A stretch of 8,618 nucleotides of DNA, taken from contig CAUQSG010000069.1 of assembly GCA_963520725.1 (NCBI GenBank), positions 1 through 8,618 on the forward strand, given 5' to 3'. The notes beneath the pieces were generated by a model. That model saw only the letters and a list, made by a program, of their open reading frames with translations. It did not search any database and was not told the DNA's origin. Origin of the DNA: JABCPE02 sp963520725. GTDB taxonomy: Bacteria > Bacteroidota > Bacteroidia > Flavobacteriales > Weeksellaceae. The first letter of the stretch is position 1; the number at the start of each line of letters is the position of its first letter. Shown here one piece after another: positions 1-6,111 of this stretch. The position numbers were made by a program, and so were the translations under genes.

Positions 1-814
1 TCCCAAATATTTGTTTTGCATAAGGCTCATATTCCTTTTCTACATAGTAATCTACTGCGATATTTTTCCATTTATCCTTTACTATCGCATACTCTCCCAC
101 TCCCATAAAGAATAGGTATGGTGCGTGTTTTTTATCCATCACCCAGTAGTCTGTTCTCAGTCCGCCATTTTCTTTAGTAGAAGATTTCAAAATACCATTA
201 GAAAGGGTAACGAATTTATCTGGAACCGTCATAAATAATTCCTGCGTAGTCTTTTGGTTTGGTTTGTCTATCGTAGGAAACCACACTGAGTTAGACTCTG
301 TTTCACCTTGTGTCCATATCTGCGTTGGTTTGTCTGGGTCTTTTCCTTGAGCATTGATGAAATAAAGCCCTTTCGCAGAGTTAATCGCTGCACTTCCCTT
401 TCCTTTATGCTCATTCGGGCGCGCTGTATATTTGATATAAACAGTATAGTCCTGTCCTTTTTGATATTGTTTATCAAGATTTATTCTCAACAAATCATCT
501 GAATAAGTGTATTTCAAAGGTTTTTTAGAACCATTTTTATCCAAAGCTATTTCGTGAATGAGCATTGCTTTGGCATTAAGCACCAAAGAATCTGATGCAT
601 AAAAATGAGGTGATGCAGTAAGCCACTCCTCACCATGCATTTGCTCTTTTTCAAAGTCAAATTTCACCTTTAATTTGGTGTGTTTCAGTTCTGTAGTCTT
701 GTTGTGAGTAGCTCTATACGGAGCATTTCTACCAGAAGTTTCGGTCTGCGCAAGAGCAAAATTACTTCCTAAAATTGCTCCAAGCATCATCGCTGAGAAT
801 AAAATCTTTTTCAT
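1..814 (-). CDS. M1-family metallopeptidase (aminopeptidase), N-terminal part, cut by the window edge
   Basis: I translated this frame directly from the minus strand: it is open from an ATG at 814 to the window edge, giving 271 codons without a stop. Residues 1-22 form a Sec signal peptide (MKKILF, a hydrophobic core, then ALA before Gln23), so the protein should be exported. The remainder resembles the N-terminal beta-sheet domain of M1 (gluzincin) peptidases, which normally trim N-terminal residues from peptides; the segment at about 167-186, with WTQGETESN and WFPTIDKPNQ, is the clearest match. The catalytic part (GxMEN exopeptidase motif and HExxH-E zinc site) would lie beyond position 1, so activity cannot be judged. 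The leader is A-rich with no Shine-Dalgarno site. It starts 29 nt after the stop of the YD-repeat gene and is probably co-transcribed with it. The family call is fairly secure; the substrate is unknown. Confidence 0.85.
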   Translation of the reverse strand, partial: MKKILFSAMMLGAILGSNFALAQTETSGRNAPYRATHNKTTELKHTKLKVKFDFEKEQMHGEEWLTASPHFYASDSLVLNAKAMLIHEIALDKNGSKKPLKYTYSDDLLRINLDKQYQKGQDYTVYIKYTARPNEHKGKGSAAINSAKGLYFINAQGKDPDKPTQIWTQGETESNSVWFPTIDKPNQKTTQELFMTVPDKFVTLSNGILKSSTKENGGLRTDYWVMDKKHAPYLFFMGVGEYAIVKDKWKNIAVDYYVEKEYEPYAKQIFG

Positions 815-843
815 TGTTAAAATTTCTATTATTTGTTATCTTT

Positions 844-1578
844 TTAGTTATAATATTCTATAATTCGCTCGCTTATCATGAGTGGTTTATTCTCTGATAT
901 TGTTATTTTTTCTATCCAGTTTTTATTATCATCATATTTATAGCGGTATTTCATGACTGTTTTATCGGATTTCTCTTTGACCATATCACTATATCTGTTA
1001 TACCTATATCGCACTTGGTCTATTCTTTCTCCTTTTTCGTTAAATGCGATATCTCTGACTTTGTTTCCCTTTTTATCATACTCAAACACAAACCTTCTGT
1101 ACCGCGGTTCTACATTTATACTATTGTATATATGCTCTATTCTGTATCCTTTATCGTTATACTTGTAGTATGATTTGGTAAGTACATTTCCGTTTTCATC
1201 GGAATAGGTGGTTTCTATTATATTTCCCTTATCATCATACTTATCCTCAAATCCGTTAGGATTTTTATAAATTTTTATTCTTTCGCGAAGTATATCATTT
1301 TTCGGCAAGCGGATAACCTCCGTTACATTATTATTTGCATCGTAATAGATGACTTCTTCACCCTCACCGGAGGAGTTGTATGTTGTTTTTCTATTTTCAA
1401 AATTAGAAATAATCTCTCCTTTTATGATGTTATTTTTATTGTCCTTGGCTGTTAGGAACATCGTTACCTTTACGGATTTCACTTTCTGTTTTAGGTTATC
1501 TCTATCCCAGTCTGTTTTTACCTGCCCAAAAGCATATCCAGCAGTCAGCAGCAAGGCTGATATTAGTATTTTGTTCAT
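844..1578 (-). CDS. Secreted YD-repeat (RHS-like) protein of unknown function
   Basis: A 244-residue protein with an N-terminal signal peptide (MNKILISALLLTAGYAFG, cleavage near residue 18) and no lipobox cysteine, so it is probably periplasmic or surface-exposed rather than a lipoprotein. The mature part is built from degenerate tyrosine/aspartate repeats of the form YDxxGNxxE: about residues 79 (YDANNNVTE), 114 (YDDKGNIIE), 140 (YNDKGYRIE), 167 (YDKKGNKVR) and 215 (YDDNKNWIE). Such repeats form beta-hairpin strips in RHS/YD proteins, but this one is far too short to build an RHS toxin cocoon and carries no recognisable toxin tip. Small stand-alone proteins of this kind are common in Bacteroidota and lack an assigned function. 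It lies 38 nt downstream of thyA and 29 nt upstream of the M1 peptidase on the same strand, so a shared transcript is likely. I saw no promoter of its own. Confidence 0.8.
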   Translation of the reverse strand: MNKILISALLLTAGYAFGQVKTDWDRDNLKQKVKSVKVTMFLTAKDNKNNIIKGEIISNFENRKTTYNSSGEGEEVIYYDANNNVTEVIRLPKNDILRERIKIYKNPNGFEDKYDDKGNIIETTYSDENGNVLTKSYYKYNDKGYRIEHIYNSINVEPRYRRFVFEYDKKGNKVRDIAFNEKGERIDQVRYRYNRYSDMVKEKSDKTVMKYRYKYDDNKNWIEKITISENKPLMISERIIEYYN

Positions 1579-1616
1579 TTGTTTATGTGTTTCTATTTTA
1601 GTTTAAATGTTCTATT

Positions 1617-2411
1617 TTAAATCGCCACAGGAGCTTTTATCCCTGGGTGCGGGTCGTAGTTTTCTAGTGTAAAATCATTAAAATCAAAATCAAAAATATT
1701 TTTGATTTCTGGATTAAGTTTCATCGTCGGCAAAGATTTTGGCTCTCGGGAAAGCTGTTTTTCCACCTGCTCAAAATGATTATTATAAATATGCACATCA
1801 CCAAAAGTATGCACATACTCACCAAATTCCAAATCACAAACTTGGGCTACCATCATCAGCAGAAGAGCATAGCTGGCAATGTTAAACGGCACTCCCAGAA
1901 ACACATCCGCACTCCTCTGATAGAGCTGTAATGACAGTTTCCCATCCGCTACATAAAACTGAAACATCGCATGACAAGGCGCTAGTGCCATTTTTGGCAG
2001 CTCTGCTACATTCCACGCAGACACGATGAGCCTACGGCTGTCTGGATTTTTCTTGATTTGGTCTATCACTTCGCTGATTTGGTCTATCACCTTCCCATCT
2101 GCTCCGTGCCAGCTTCTCCACTGGGCGCCATACACAGGCCCAAGATTTCCCTCTGCATCTGCCCATTCATCCCAAATCGTGACACCATTTTCCTGAAGAT
2201 ACTTCACATTCGTATCTCCTTTTAAAAACCAAAGAAGTTCGTAGATAATGGATTTAAGGTGAACTTTTTTAGTCGTTACCAGCGGAAATCCTTTGCTCAA
2301 ATCATATCTCAGCTGATATCCGAACACACTCCGCGTTCCCGTCCCTGTCCTATCCGTTTTATCTGTTCCGTTTTCTTTTATATATCGTAATAAATCTAAA
2401 TAATTTTGCAT
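1617..2411 (-). CDS. thyA: Thymidylate synthase
   Basis: Cytoplasmic enzyme that methylates dUMP to dTMP using 5,10-methylene-tetrahydrofolate, releasing dihydrofolate; it is the de novo source of thymidylate. The 264-residue length equals that of E. coli ThyA, and key residues fall at the same numbers: Arg21 in the RTGTGT loop, Glu58, Trp80, catalytic Cys146 in LAPCHAMFQ, Arg126-Arg127, Asp169 and Asn177 in the RSADVFLGVPFN stretch, His207 and Tyr209 in DVHIYN, and the conserved C-terminal APVAI. Nothing is missing, so it should be active. The ATG at 2411 gives the canonical N-terminus. A good flavobacterial promoter lies just upstream. No dihydrofolate reductase gene, its frequent partner, is seen in the window; instead a YD-repeat protein and an M1 peptidase follow. 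Confidence 0.98.
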   Translation of the reverse strand: MQNYLDLLRYIKENGTDKTDRTGTGTRSVFGYQLRYDLSKGFPLVTTKKVHLKSIIYELLWFLKGDTNVKYLQENGVTIWDEWADAEGNLGPVYGAQWRSWHGADGKVIDQISEVIDQIKKNPDSRRLIVSAWNVAELPKMALAPCHAMFQFYVADGKLSLQLYQRSADVFLGVPFNIASYALLLMMVAQVCDLEFGEYVHTFGDVHIYNNHFEQVEKQLSREPKSLPTMKLNPEIKNIFDFDFNDFTLENYDPHPGIKAPVAI

Positions 2412-2455
2412 TTATCGTCACTTCTTTTTCATTCGTCCATTTCTCTCACAATCCA

Positions 2456-2485
2456 CAAATATAACTAAATTTCATAGAAAGGCAA
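2456..2485 (-). promoter_or_regulatory. Promoter for thyA (Bacteroidota TTG / TAnnTTTG type)
   Basis: Read on the minus strand, TTG (2483-2485) is followed after 19 nt by TATATTTG (2456-2463). This matches the TTG-N17-23-TAnnTTTG consensus known from Flavobacterium. Transcription should begin near 2449-2451, leaving a leader of roughly 40 nt before the thyA ATG. There is no Shine-Dalgarno site in that leader, as expected for this phylum. Confidence 0.75.
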
Positions 2486-2495
2486 GGATTTTTTT

Positions 2496-2503
2496 TAAAT
2501 TTG
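2496..2503 (+). promoter_or_regulatory. Likely -7 element for the GH25 gene, directly before its ATG
   Basis: TAAATTTG on the plus strand matches TAnnTTTG exactly. It ends only 4 nt before the ATG at 2508. As these promoters start transcription about 5-7 nt beyond the element, the mRNA would begin at or very near the start codon. The upstream -33 box is poor (a TTTC at 2470-2473 is the nearest resemblance). The region also overlaps the -33 box of the divergent thyA promoter. Confidence 0.5.
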
Positions 2504-2507
2504 CAAA

Positions 2508-3362
2508 ATGGCAAAACGAAAGAGAAAAAAATCTAAATCTAAGATTAAGAAAAATAAAAACCGCTCATATCTGTTTATTTCCCTTGGGCTGTTTTTTTTA
2601 TTGGCTGTCGGGCTTGTTGCATTACTGAAAAAAAATCAGATAATGTACTATTATACAATGTATTTCGGCGAAAAACAAGCACCAAAACTGACCAACTCAC
2701 CTTTTGAAACGCAGAGAATCAATAAAATTATAAAAAACTATTCAGACAAAACATTTGGACTTGACATATCGCATTACCAAGAGCGGGAGCACATCAACTG
2801 GGAAAAACTGACTATCTCAAATGGCGCTATTCCCTTAGAATTTATCGTCTTACGAGCCACTATGGGCAGCGATGGAAAGGACAAGCACTTTGCTCACTAC
2901 TGGGAAAAAGCCAAAAAAAACGGACTTACCCGCGGCGCCTATCATTTCTATCGTCCAGATGAAGACCCTGTCACTCAGGCAGATTCATATATCAGGAGCG
3001 TAAATCTCTCTTCTGGCGATATGAGTCCTGTTTTAGATGTAGAAAAACTACCAAAAACAAAATCCAGAGAACAATTCATAAAAGACCTTCATATTTGGAT
3101 AGATATAATCGAAAAACACTATGGCAAAAAACCTATTCTCTACACATACTATCATTTTTATAAAGACTATCTAAAGGGACAATTTGATGAATGTCCTCTC
3201 TGGATGGCAAACTACAATGATGTTCCACAGCCCTCTGATACTGACCCTTGGAAAATATGGCAGTTCACAGAAAACGGAATATCAGACGGTATAGAAACCA
3301 AAATAGACCTTAATGTCTATAATGGAAATATCTGGGAAATGAGAGAACTTTTAATAGATTAA
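2508..3362 (+). CDS. Membrane-anchored GH25 muramidase (lysozyme-type glycoside hydrolase)
   Basis: A 284-residue protein expected to cleave the beta-1,4 bond between N-acetylmuramic acid and N-acetylglucosamine in peptidoglycan. Residues 1-20 are extremely Lys/Arg-rich, followed by one hydrophobic segment at about 21-40 (YLFISLGLFFLLAVGLVALL) and then the catalytic domain from about 83 to the end. This predicts a single anchor with the tail in the cytoplasm and the enzyme in the periplasm. GH25 hallmarks are all present: Asp86 in GLDISHYQ, the GAYHFYRP strand (143-150), the catalytic Asp177-x-Glu179 motif in PVLDVEK, Tyr212 in LYTYYHFY, LWMANY (231-236), KIWQFTENG (249-257) and IDLNVYNG (266-273). 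It is transcribed alone, divergent from thyA, and ends at a terminator, so the likely job is host cell-wall remodelling. No holin or other phage gene is nearby, which argues against a prophage endolysin. Confidence 0.92.
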   Translation: MAKRKRKKSKSKIKKNKNRSYLFISLGLFFLLAVGLVALLKKNQIMYYYTMYFGEKQAPKLTNSPFETQRINKIIKNYSDKTFGLDISHYQEREHINWEKLTISNGAIPLEFIVLRATMGSDGKDKHFAHYWEKAKKNGLTRGAYHFYRPDEDPVTQADSYIRSVNLSSGDMSPVLDVEKLPKTKSREQFIKDLHIWIDIIEKHYGKKPILYTYYHFYKDYLKGQFDECPLWMANYNDVPQPSDTDPWKIWQFTENGISDGIETKIDLNVYNGNIWEMRELLID

Positions 3363-3423
3363 ACATTTTATTTAAATTTAAATCAAATTTCTTTATAATT
3401 TTAAAATCTATCTAAAAATAAAA

Positions 3424-3445
3424 AATCCTGCCCAAAAGCAGGATT
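3424..3445. terminator. Bidirectional intrinsic terminator between convergent genes
   Basis: A perfect 8-bp stem (AATCCTGC / GCAGGATT) encloses a 6-nt loop. On the minus strand the stem is followed by a run of T (TTTTTATTTTTA), and on the plus strand by CTTATTTTATTA. It lies 61 nt after the GH25 stop codon and 9 nt after the stop of the outer-membrane-type gene on the other strand, so it can end both units, probably more efficiently on the minus strand. Confidence 0.85.
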
Positions 3446-3454
3446 CTTATTTTA

Positions 3455-4330
3455 TTAGTGTTTTTTATGAGGTGGTTCATAAACAAGTCTGATGAAACCA
3501 CTATATCCCTCATATTGTCTGTTAGTAGGAACTCCAACCACCAAACCTAGAATAGTATTTTCATTCAGAGCTACTCTAATCTGCGGTCTAAGCACCATAT
3601 TAAATCTCTCTTTAGTAATACTCTTATTCACCTCCAAACCAACAAAGTTTCTAGAATTTGGAATTAGATAATGGATACTCGAGTTAATCTGCCAGTCTGT
3701 ATCCACATGATTACTTCCAAAATGATGCGTGAAAACAGGCCCTGCATACACCATCGTACTGATGCTGTGAGTTTTACCCCATCCCTTTGCTACTACAAAG
3801 AACGGATTATAAACATTCCCTGTGAAAAATTTCCCATTTCCATAGTTTCTGAAAGAGTTCAGCTCTATTTCATTGAGGTAACCTATCGCCATGGAAGTGT
3901 AGGCTTTTTTATTTACCAAGAAAGTATACTGGATAGAGGTTTTGATACCTGCTACACCTGTCCCTGGTGATTTATGTGGTAGTTTTTCCGCAGAAGTATA
4001 AACATTAAAAGGCACCTCTACCTCCAATCCAAGTCTATCAGCCACCGCCCACTCATATTCTACTAATGGATAAAGCTCATAGTAACCATTATTTTCTGTA
4101 ACCCCCATAGCTACATTCCATTCTCTTTCGCCTTTTCTCGCCCCAAGGTCTCTCATAAGGTCGATATACAAAGGCTCTGCATGGTGTAGTTTCAGAGGTT
4201 TTCCTTCCTCATCATCATGAGCTGCCACAACTGCTTCTTCCACTTTTACACTATCTACAGCCTGCTCTTGAGCTGTAGCAAATCCTGAAAAAACTACCAA
4301 AGCAGCTAATCCAAAAATTCTCTTAATCAT
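3455..4330 (-). CDS. Putative outer-membrane beta-barrel protein, function unknown
   Basis: The frame extends upstream to a TTG at 4342, but I place the start at the ATG at 4330. This gives 291 residues and a standard signal peptide (MIKRIFGLAALVVFSGFATA, cleaved before Gln21). After a short acidic/histidine stretch (HDDEEG) comes a distinctive motif, HAEPLYIDLMRDLGARKGE. The rest alternates polar and aromatic/hydrophobic residues in strand-like segments (for example YYELYPLVEYEW, LGLEVEVPFNVY, GIKTSIQYTFLV) separated by turns, as in small outer-membrane barrels. It ends in a His/Lys tail (PPHKKH). I recall similar proteins as uncharacterised flavobacterial proteins resembling the MetA-pathway/transporter-like barrel group, but cannot assign a role. 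It lies 50 nt after the glycosyltransferase gene with no clear promoter in between (an AATATTTG at about 4370-4377 is one mismatch from a -7 box), and is followed at once by a terminator. Confidence 0.75.
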   Translation of the reverse strand: MIKRIFGLAALVVFSGFATAQEQAVDSVKVEEAVVAAHDDEEGKPLKLHHAEPLYIDLMRDLGARKGEREWNVAMGVTENNGYYELYPLVEYEWAVADRLGLEVEVPFNVYTSAEKLPHKSPGTGVAGIKTSIQYTFLVNKKAYTSMAIGYLNEIELNSFRNYGNGKFFTGNVYNPFFVVAKGWGKTHSISTMVYAGPVFTHHFGSNHVDTDWQINSSIHYLIPNSRNFVGLEVNKSITKERFNMVLRPQIRVALNENTILGLVVGVPTNRQYEGYSGFIRLVYEPPHKKH

Positions 4331-4380
4331 AATCCTATTCAATTTTTAATTAAATCTAACGCAATATTACAAATATTTTT

Positions 4381-5466
4381 TTAATTCGAAATTTTCAGTA
4401 ATATTTCCTCGTATTTACCCAAAATTATTTCCTTTGAAAATCGGCTTTTGATGGAATTAATGATAAGGTTTTTCTCACTTTTCTCAGTGGAAAGGATTTC
4501 TTTTATCTTCTCTGCAAACTGTTGATGCTCATTAATATCCGAAATCTCCCCATTGATTCCCTCTTCTACTATCTCCCTGATTCCCCCTGGGCAGTCATTC
4601 GCCAGCGCATACACACCGCAGGCTCCCGCTTCCAAAAGGACATTTGGGAAGCCTTCATAGCGCGAAGAAAGTATAAACAAATCCGAAAATTTCAGGTATT
4701 GATACGGGTTTTTCTGTTGTCCGTGGAAAATTACATTTTCCAGCTGCATATCATGTTTCATTTGGTGAAGAAGTTCCCTATCCGCCCCATCCCCCAGAAT
4801 ATGGAGTTTTATTTTTTCATTTTTTAAGAAAGAAAAAACTTTCAAAAGATTATCAAAACCCTTTCGTGAGGAAAGATTTCCTATCGCCAGCACATTTTTA
4901 AATTCTGTGTCAAAACCCTCTGGCTTTTCCGAAATCATCAGTTTTTCATTGATAAAATCAAAATCAACAGGGTTATTGATTTTAAATATTTTCTCTTTTT
5001 TAATCTTGAAATTCTCAATTAAATCATTCGTCATATCATCACTTTGGGTAATGATTTGATGAAAATTATTATAAAATCGGTAAAAAAATCGGATTTCCTT
5101 TCGGGTAACATGCTTTGAAACCACATTGGTCTCGCGCGAAATGAATTTGGTTTTCCTAAAAAACGGAATAAACGGAGAAACAAACGCCGAAATTTCGCCC
5201 CAGCCACAGAAAACAATGTCTGGTTTTCGCTGTCTTATCGTTTTCAAAATAGGCAACAAAGAAGAACGAATACTTTTGGTATTCGCTTCTATAATTTCTA
5301 CATCTTCCTTCAAGAAATCCAGATACTCGCCCACCTTTTCAAATAGGAAAAGACTCGGCTGAAATTTTTCTCTCGGCAGATGATTGCATATCGTGGTAAT
5401 TATCCGCTCTGCCCCGCCCATTTTTAGGTTGGGCAGAATGAACATTACCGAAATTTTTTGACTCAT
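4381..5466 (-). CDS. GT4-family glycosyltransferase (GT-B fold)
   Basis: A 361-residue cytoplasmic or membrane-associated enzyme expected to transfer a sugar from a nucleotide-sugar to a glycan or lipid acceptor. The N-terminal Rossmann-like domain carries the typical GGAERIITTICNHL stretch (about 17-30) that shapes the acceptor side. The C-terminal donor domain has VLAIGNLSSRKGFDNLL (192-208, with Arg201 and Lys202 positioned to contact the donor phosphates), LHILGDGADREL (221-232), and the E-x7-E motif formed by Glu271 and Glu279 in EGFPNVLLEA, followed by CPGGIREIVEEGINGE. No signal peptide or membrane segment is seen. Length and domain order are normal for GT4. Resemblance to PglJ/capsule-type enzymes suggests surface glycan or LPS assembly, but no other polysaccharide genes are in the window and the substrate cannot be inferred. 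It starts 3 nt after the stop of the preceding toxin-like gene, implying co-transcription and probably translational coupling. Confidence 0.92.
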   Translation of the reverse strand: MSQKISVMFILPNLKMGGAERIITTICNHLPREKFQPSLFLFEKVGEYLDFLKEDVEIIEANTKSIRSSLLPILKTIRQRKPDIVFCGWGEISAFVSPFIPFFRKTKFISRETNVVSKHVTRKEIRFFYRFYNNFHQIITQSDDMTNDLIENFKIKKEKIFKINNPVDFDFINEKLMISEKPEGFDTEFKNVLAIGNLSSRKGFDNLLKVFSFLKNEKIKLHILGDGADRELLHQMKHDMQLENVIFHGQQKNPYQYLKFSDLFILSSRYEGFPNVLLEAGACGVYALANDCPGGIREIVEEGINGEISDINEHQQFAEKIKEILSTEKSEKNLIINSIKSRFSKEIILGKYEEILLKISN

Positions 5467-5469
5467 AAT

Positions 5470-5790
5470 CTACAATGCCGAGAAATCTGGCGATTGGTTG
5501 TTAAGTACATGATTCATAATAACTTTCCCTGCTTCTTGCTTAAAGAAAAAGAACCAAGTTATTTTATCATCTATCATGTATCTTAGGTATTTTTTCTCTG
5601 CTACATGCACTTTTTCTGGCGTATCTACGGCTTTATCCAGATTATTTTCTATAAATTCATAGACCTCGCCTACCATTTCTTCGGCTCTGTCTATTCTATT
5701 GAGAATACCTTCTCTGAACAAAATATTCAACTGGCTGTCCAAACTATGAACAAACTTTCTGCTGTATACTATTTCTAATCTCTCCACCAT
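5470..5790 (-). CDS. Putative RelE/ParE-fold toxin of a type II toxin-antitoxin module
   Basis: A 106-residue protein. It opens with a short strand and helix (LEIVYSRKFVHSLDSQLNIL), continues with a helical pair ending near residue 52, then has a lysine-rich linker and a C-terminal beta-hairpin (YMIDDKITWFFFFKQEAGKV, then IMNHVLNNQS). This order, in particular the ITWFFFF / HVLNNQS pair, resembles small Bacteroidota RelE/ParE-superfamily proteins with strands like TTWYIFF and FITNNH. Known members inhibit translation by ribosome-dependent mRNA cleavage (RelE) or target gyrase (ParE); which applies here cannot be told from sequence. The ATG at 5790 overlaps the last 16 nt of the upstream gene, the classic antitoxin-first arrangement. 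The glycosyltransferase begins 3 nt downstream. The family assignment rests on pattern recognition, not on a search. Confidence 0.6.
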   Translation of the reverse strand: MVERLEIVYSRKFVHSLDSQLNILFREGILNRIDRAEEMVGEVYEFIENNLDKAVDTPEKVHVAEKKYLRYMIDDKITWFFFFKQEAGKVIMNHVLNNQSPDFSAL

Positions 5791-6086
5791 CCTTGTATTT
5801 TTTTAATTGACTGCTTCTTAGCATCTTCCAAAGAAAATGCTTCATCGAATTCTGCTAAAAATCCTTCACTTGCTCCCTCGAATTTTAAATAATCTTCACT
5901 CAGAACAATCTCCCCAAAGCCTCTACTTCCTGACTTTACCACAGTAGAACACACGGTAGGCTCAGCAAAAGGAACCCCGAAAATCTCATTCTTGAAATTG
6001 ATAAGATTCTTTATCACCTGCTCATCATTAAGGTTGATAACCCACCTTAGCAGCTCCATTTTTTCTTCTAATATTTTTGAATCCAT
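5775..6086 (-). CDS. Putative antitoxin partner, small acidic-helical protein
   Basis: A 103-residue protein encoded just before, and overlapping by 16 nt, the RelE/ParE-like gene. Its N-terminus (about 7-32: EEKMELLRWVINLNDEQVIKNLINF without its first residues) has the helix-helix pattern common to short Bacteroidota addiction-module proteins, in which a leucine-rich helix is followed by a loop with an acidic residue and a second helix. The C-terminus (about 80-101, FDEAFSLEDAKKQSIKKI then a WW pair) is a charged helix of the kind that antitoxins wrap around their toxin. The middle, VCSTVVKSGSRGFGEIVLSED, is unlike a known DNA-binding domain, so autoregulation is not evident. It starts 25 nt after the recQ stop with no promoter match in the gap. 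An internal ATG at residue 10 is a possible alternative start. The antitoxin role is inferred from position and architecture. Confidence 0.55.
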   Translation of the reverse strand: MDSKILEEKMELLRWVINLNDEQVIKNLINFKNEIFGVPFAEPTVCSTVVKSGSRGFGEIVLSEDYLKFEGASEGFLAEFDEAFSLEDAKKQSIKKIQGWWRD

Positions 6087-6111
6087 TTATAAATTTTTAA
6101 AAATTTCTAAT

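Noticed and set aside
844..1578. RHS-type polymorphic toxin
   Set aside because: The YD repeats are few and degenerate, the protein has only 244 residues, there is no RHS core motif or toxin tip, and no immunity gene follows.
2508..3362. Prophage endolysin
   Set aside because: It has a membrane anchor instead of a phage-type layout, and there are no holin, tail or integrase genes around it.
3370..3383. A 14-bp palindrome ATTTAAATTTAAAT after the GH25 gene
   Set aside because: Only A and T in a very AT-rich spacer; no sign of a binding site or a second copy.
3671..3970. A 99-codon plus-strand open frame opposite the barrel-like gene
   Set aside because: Antisense shadow with no start signal or recognisable domain.
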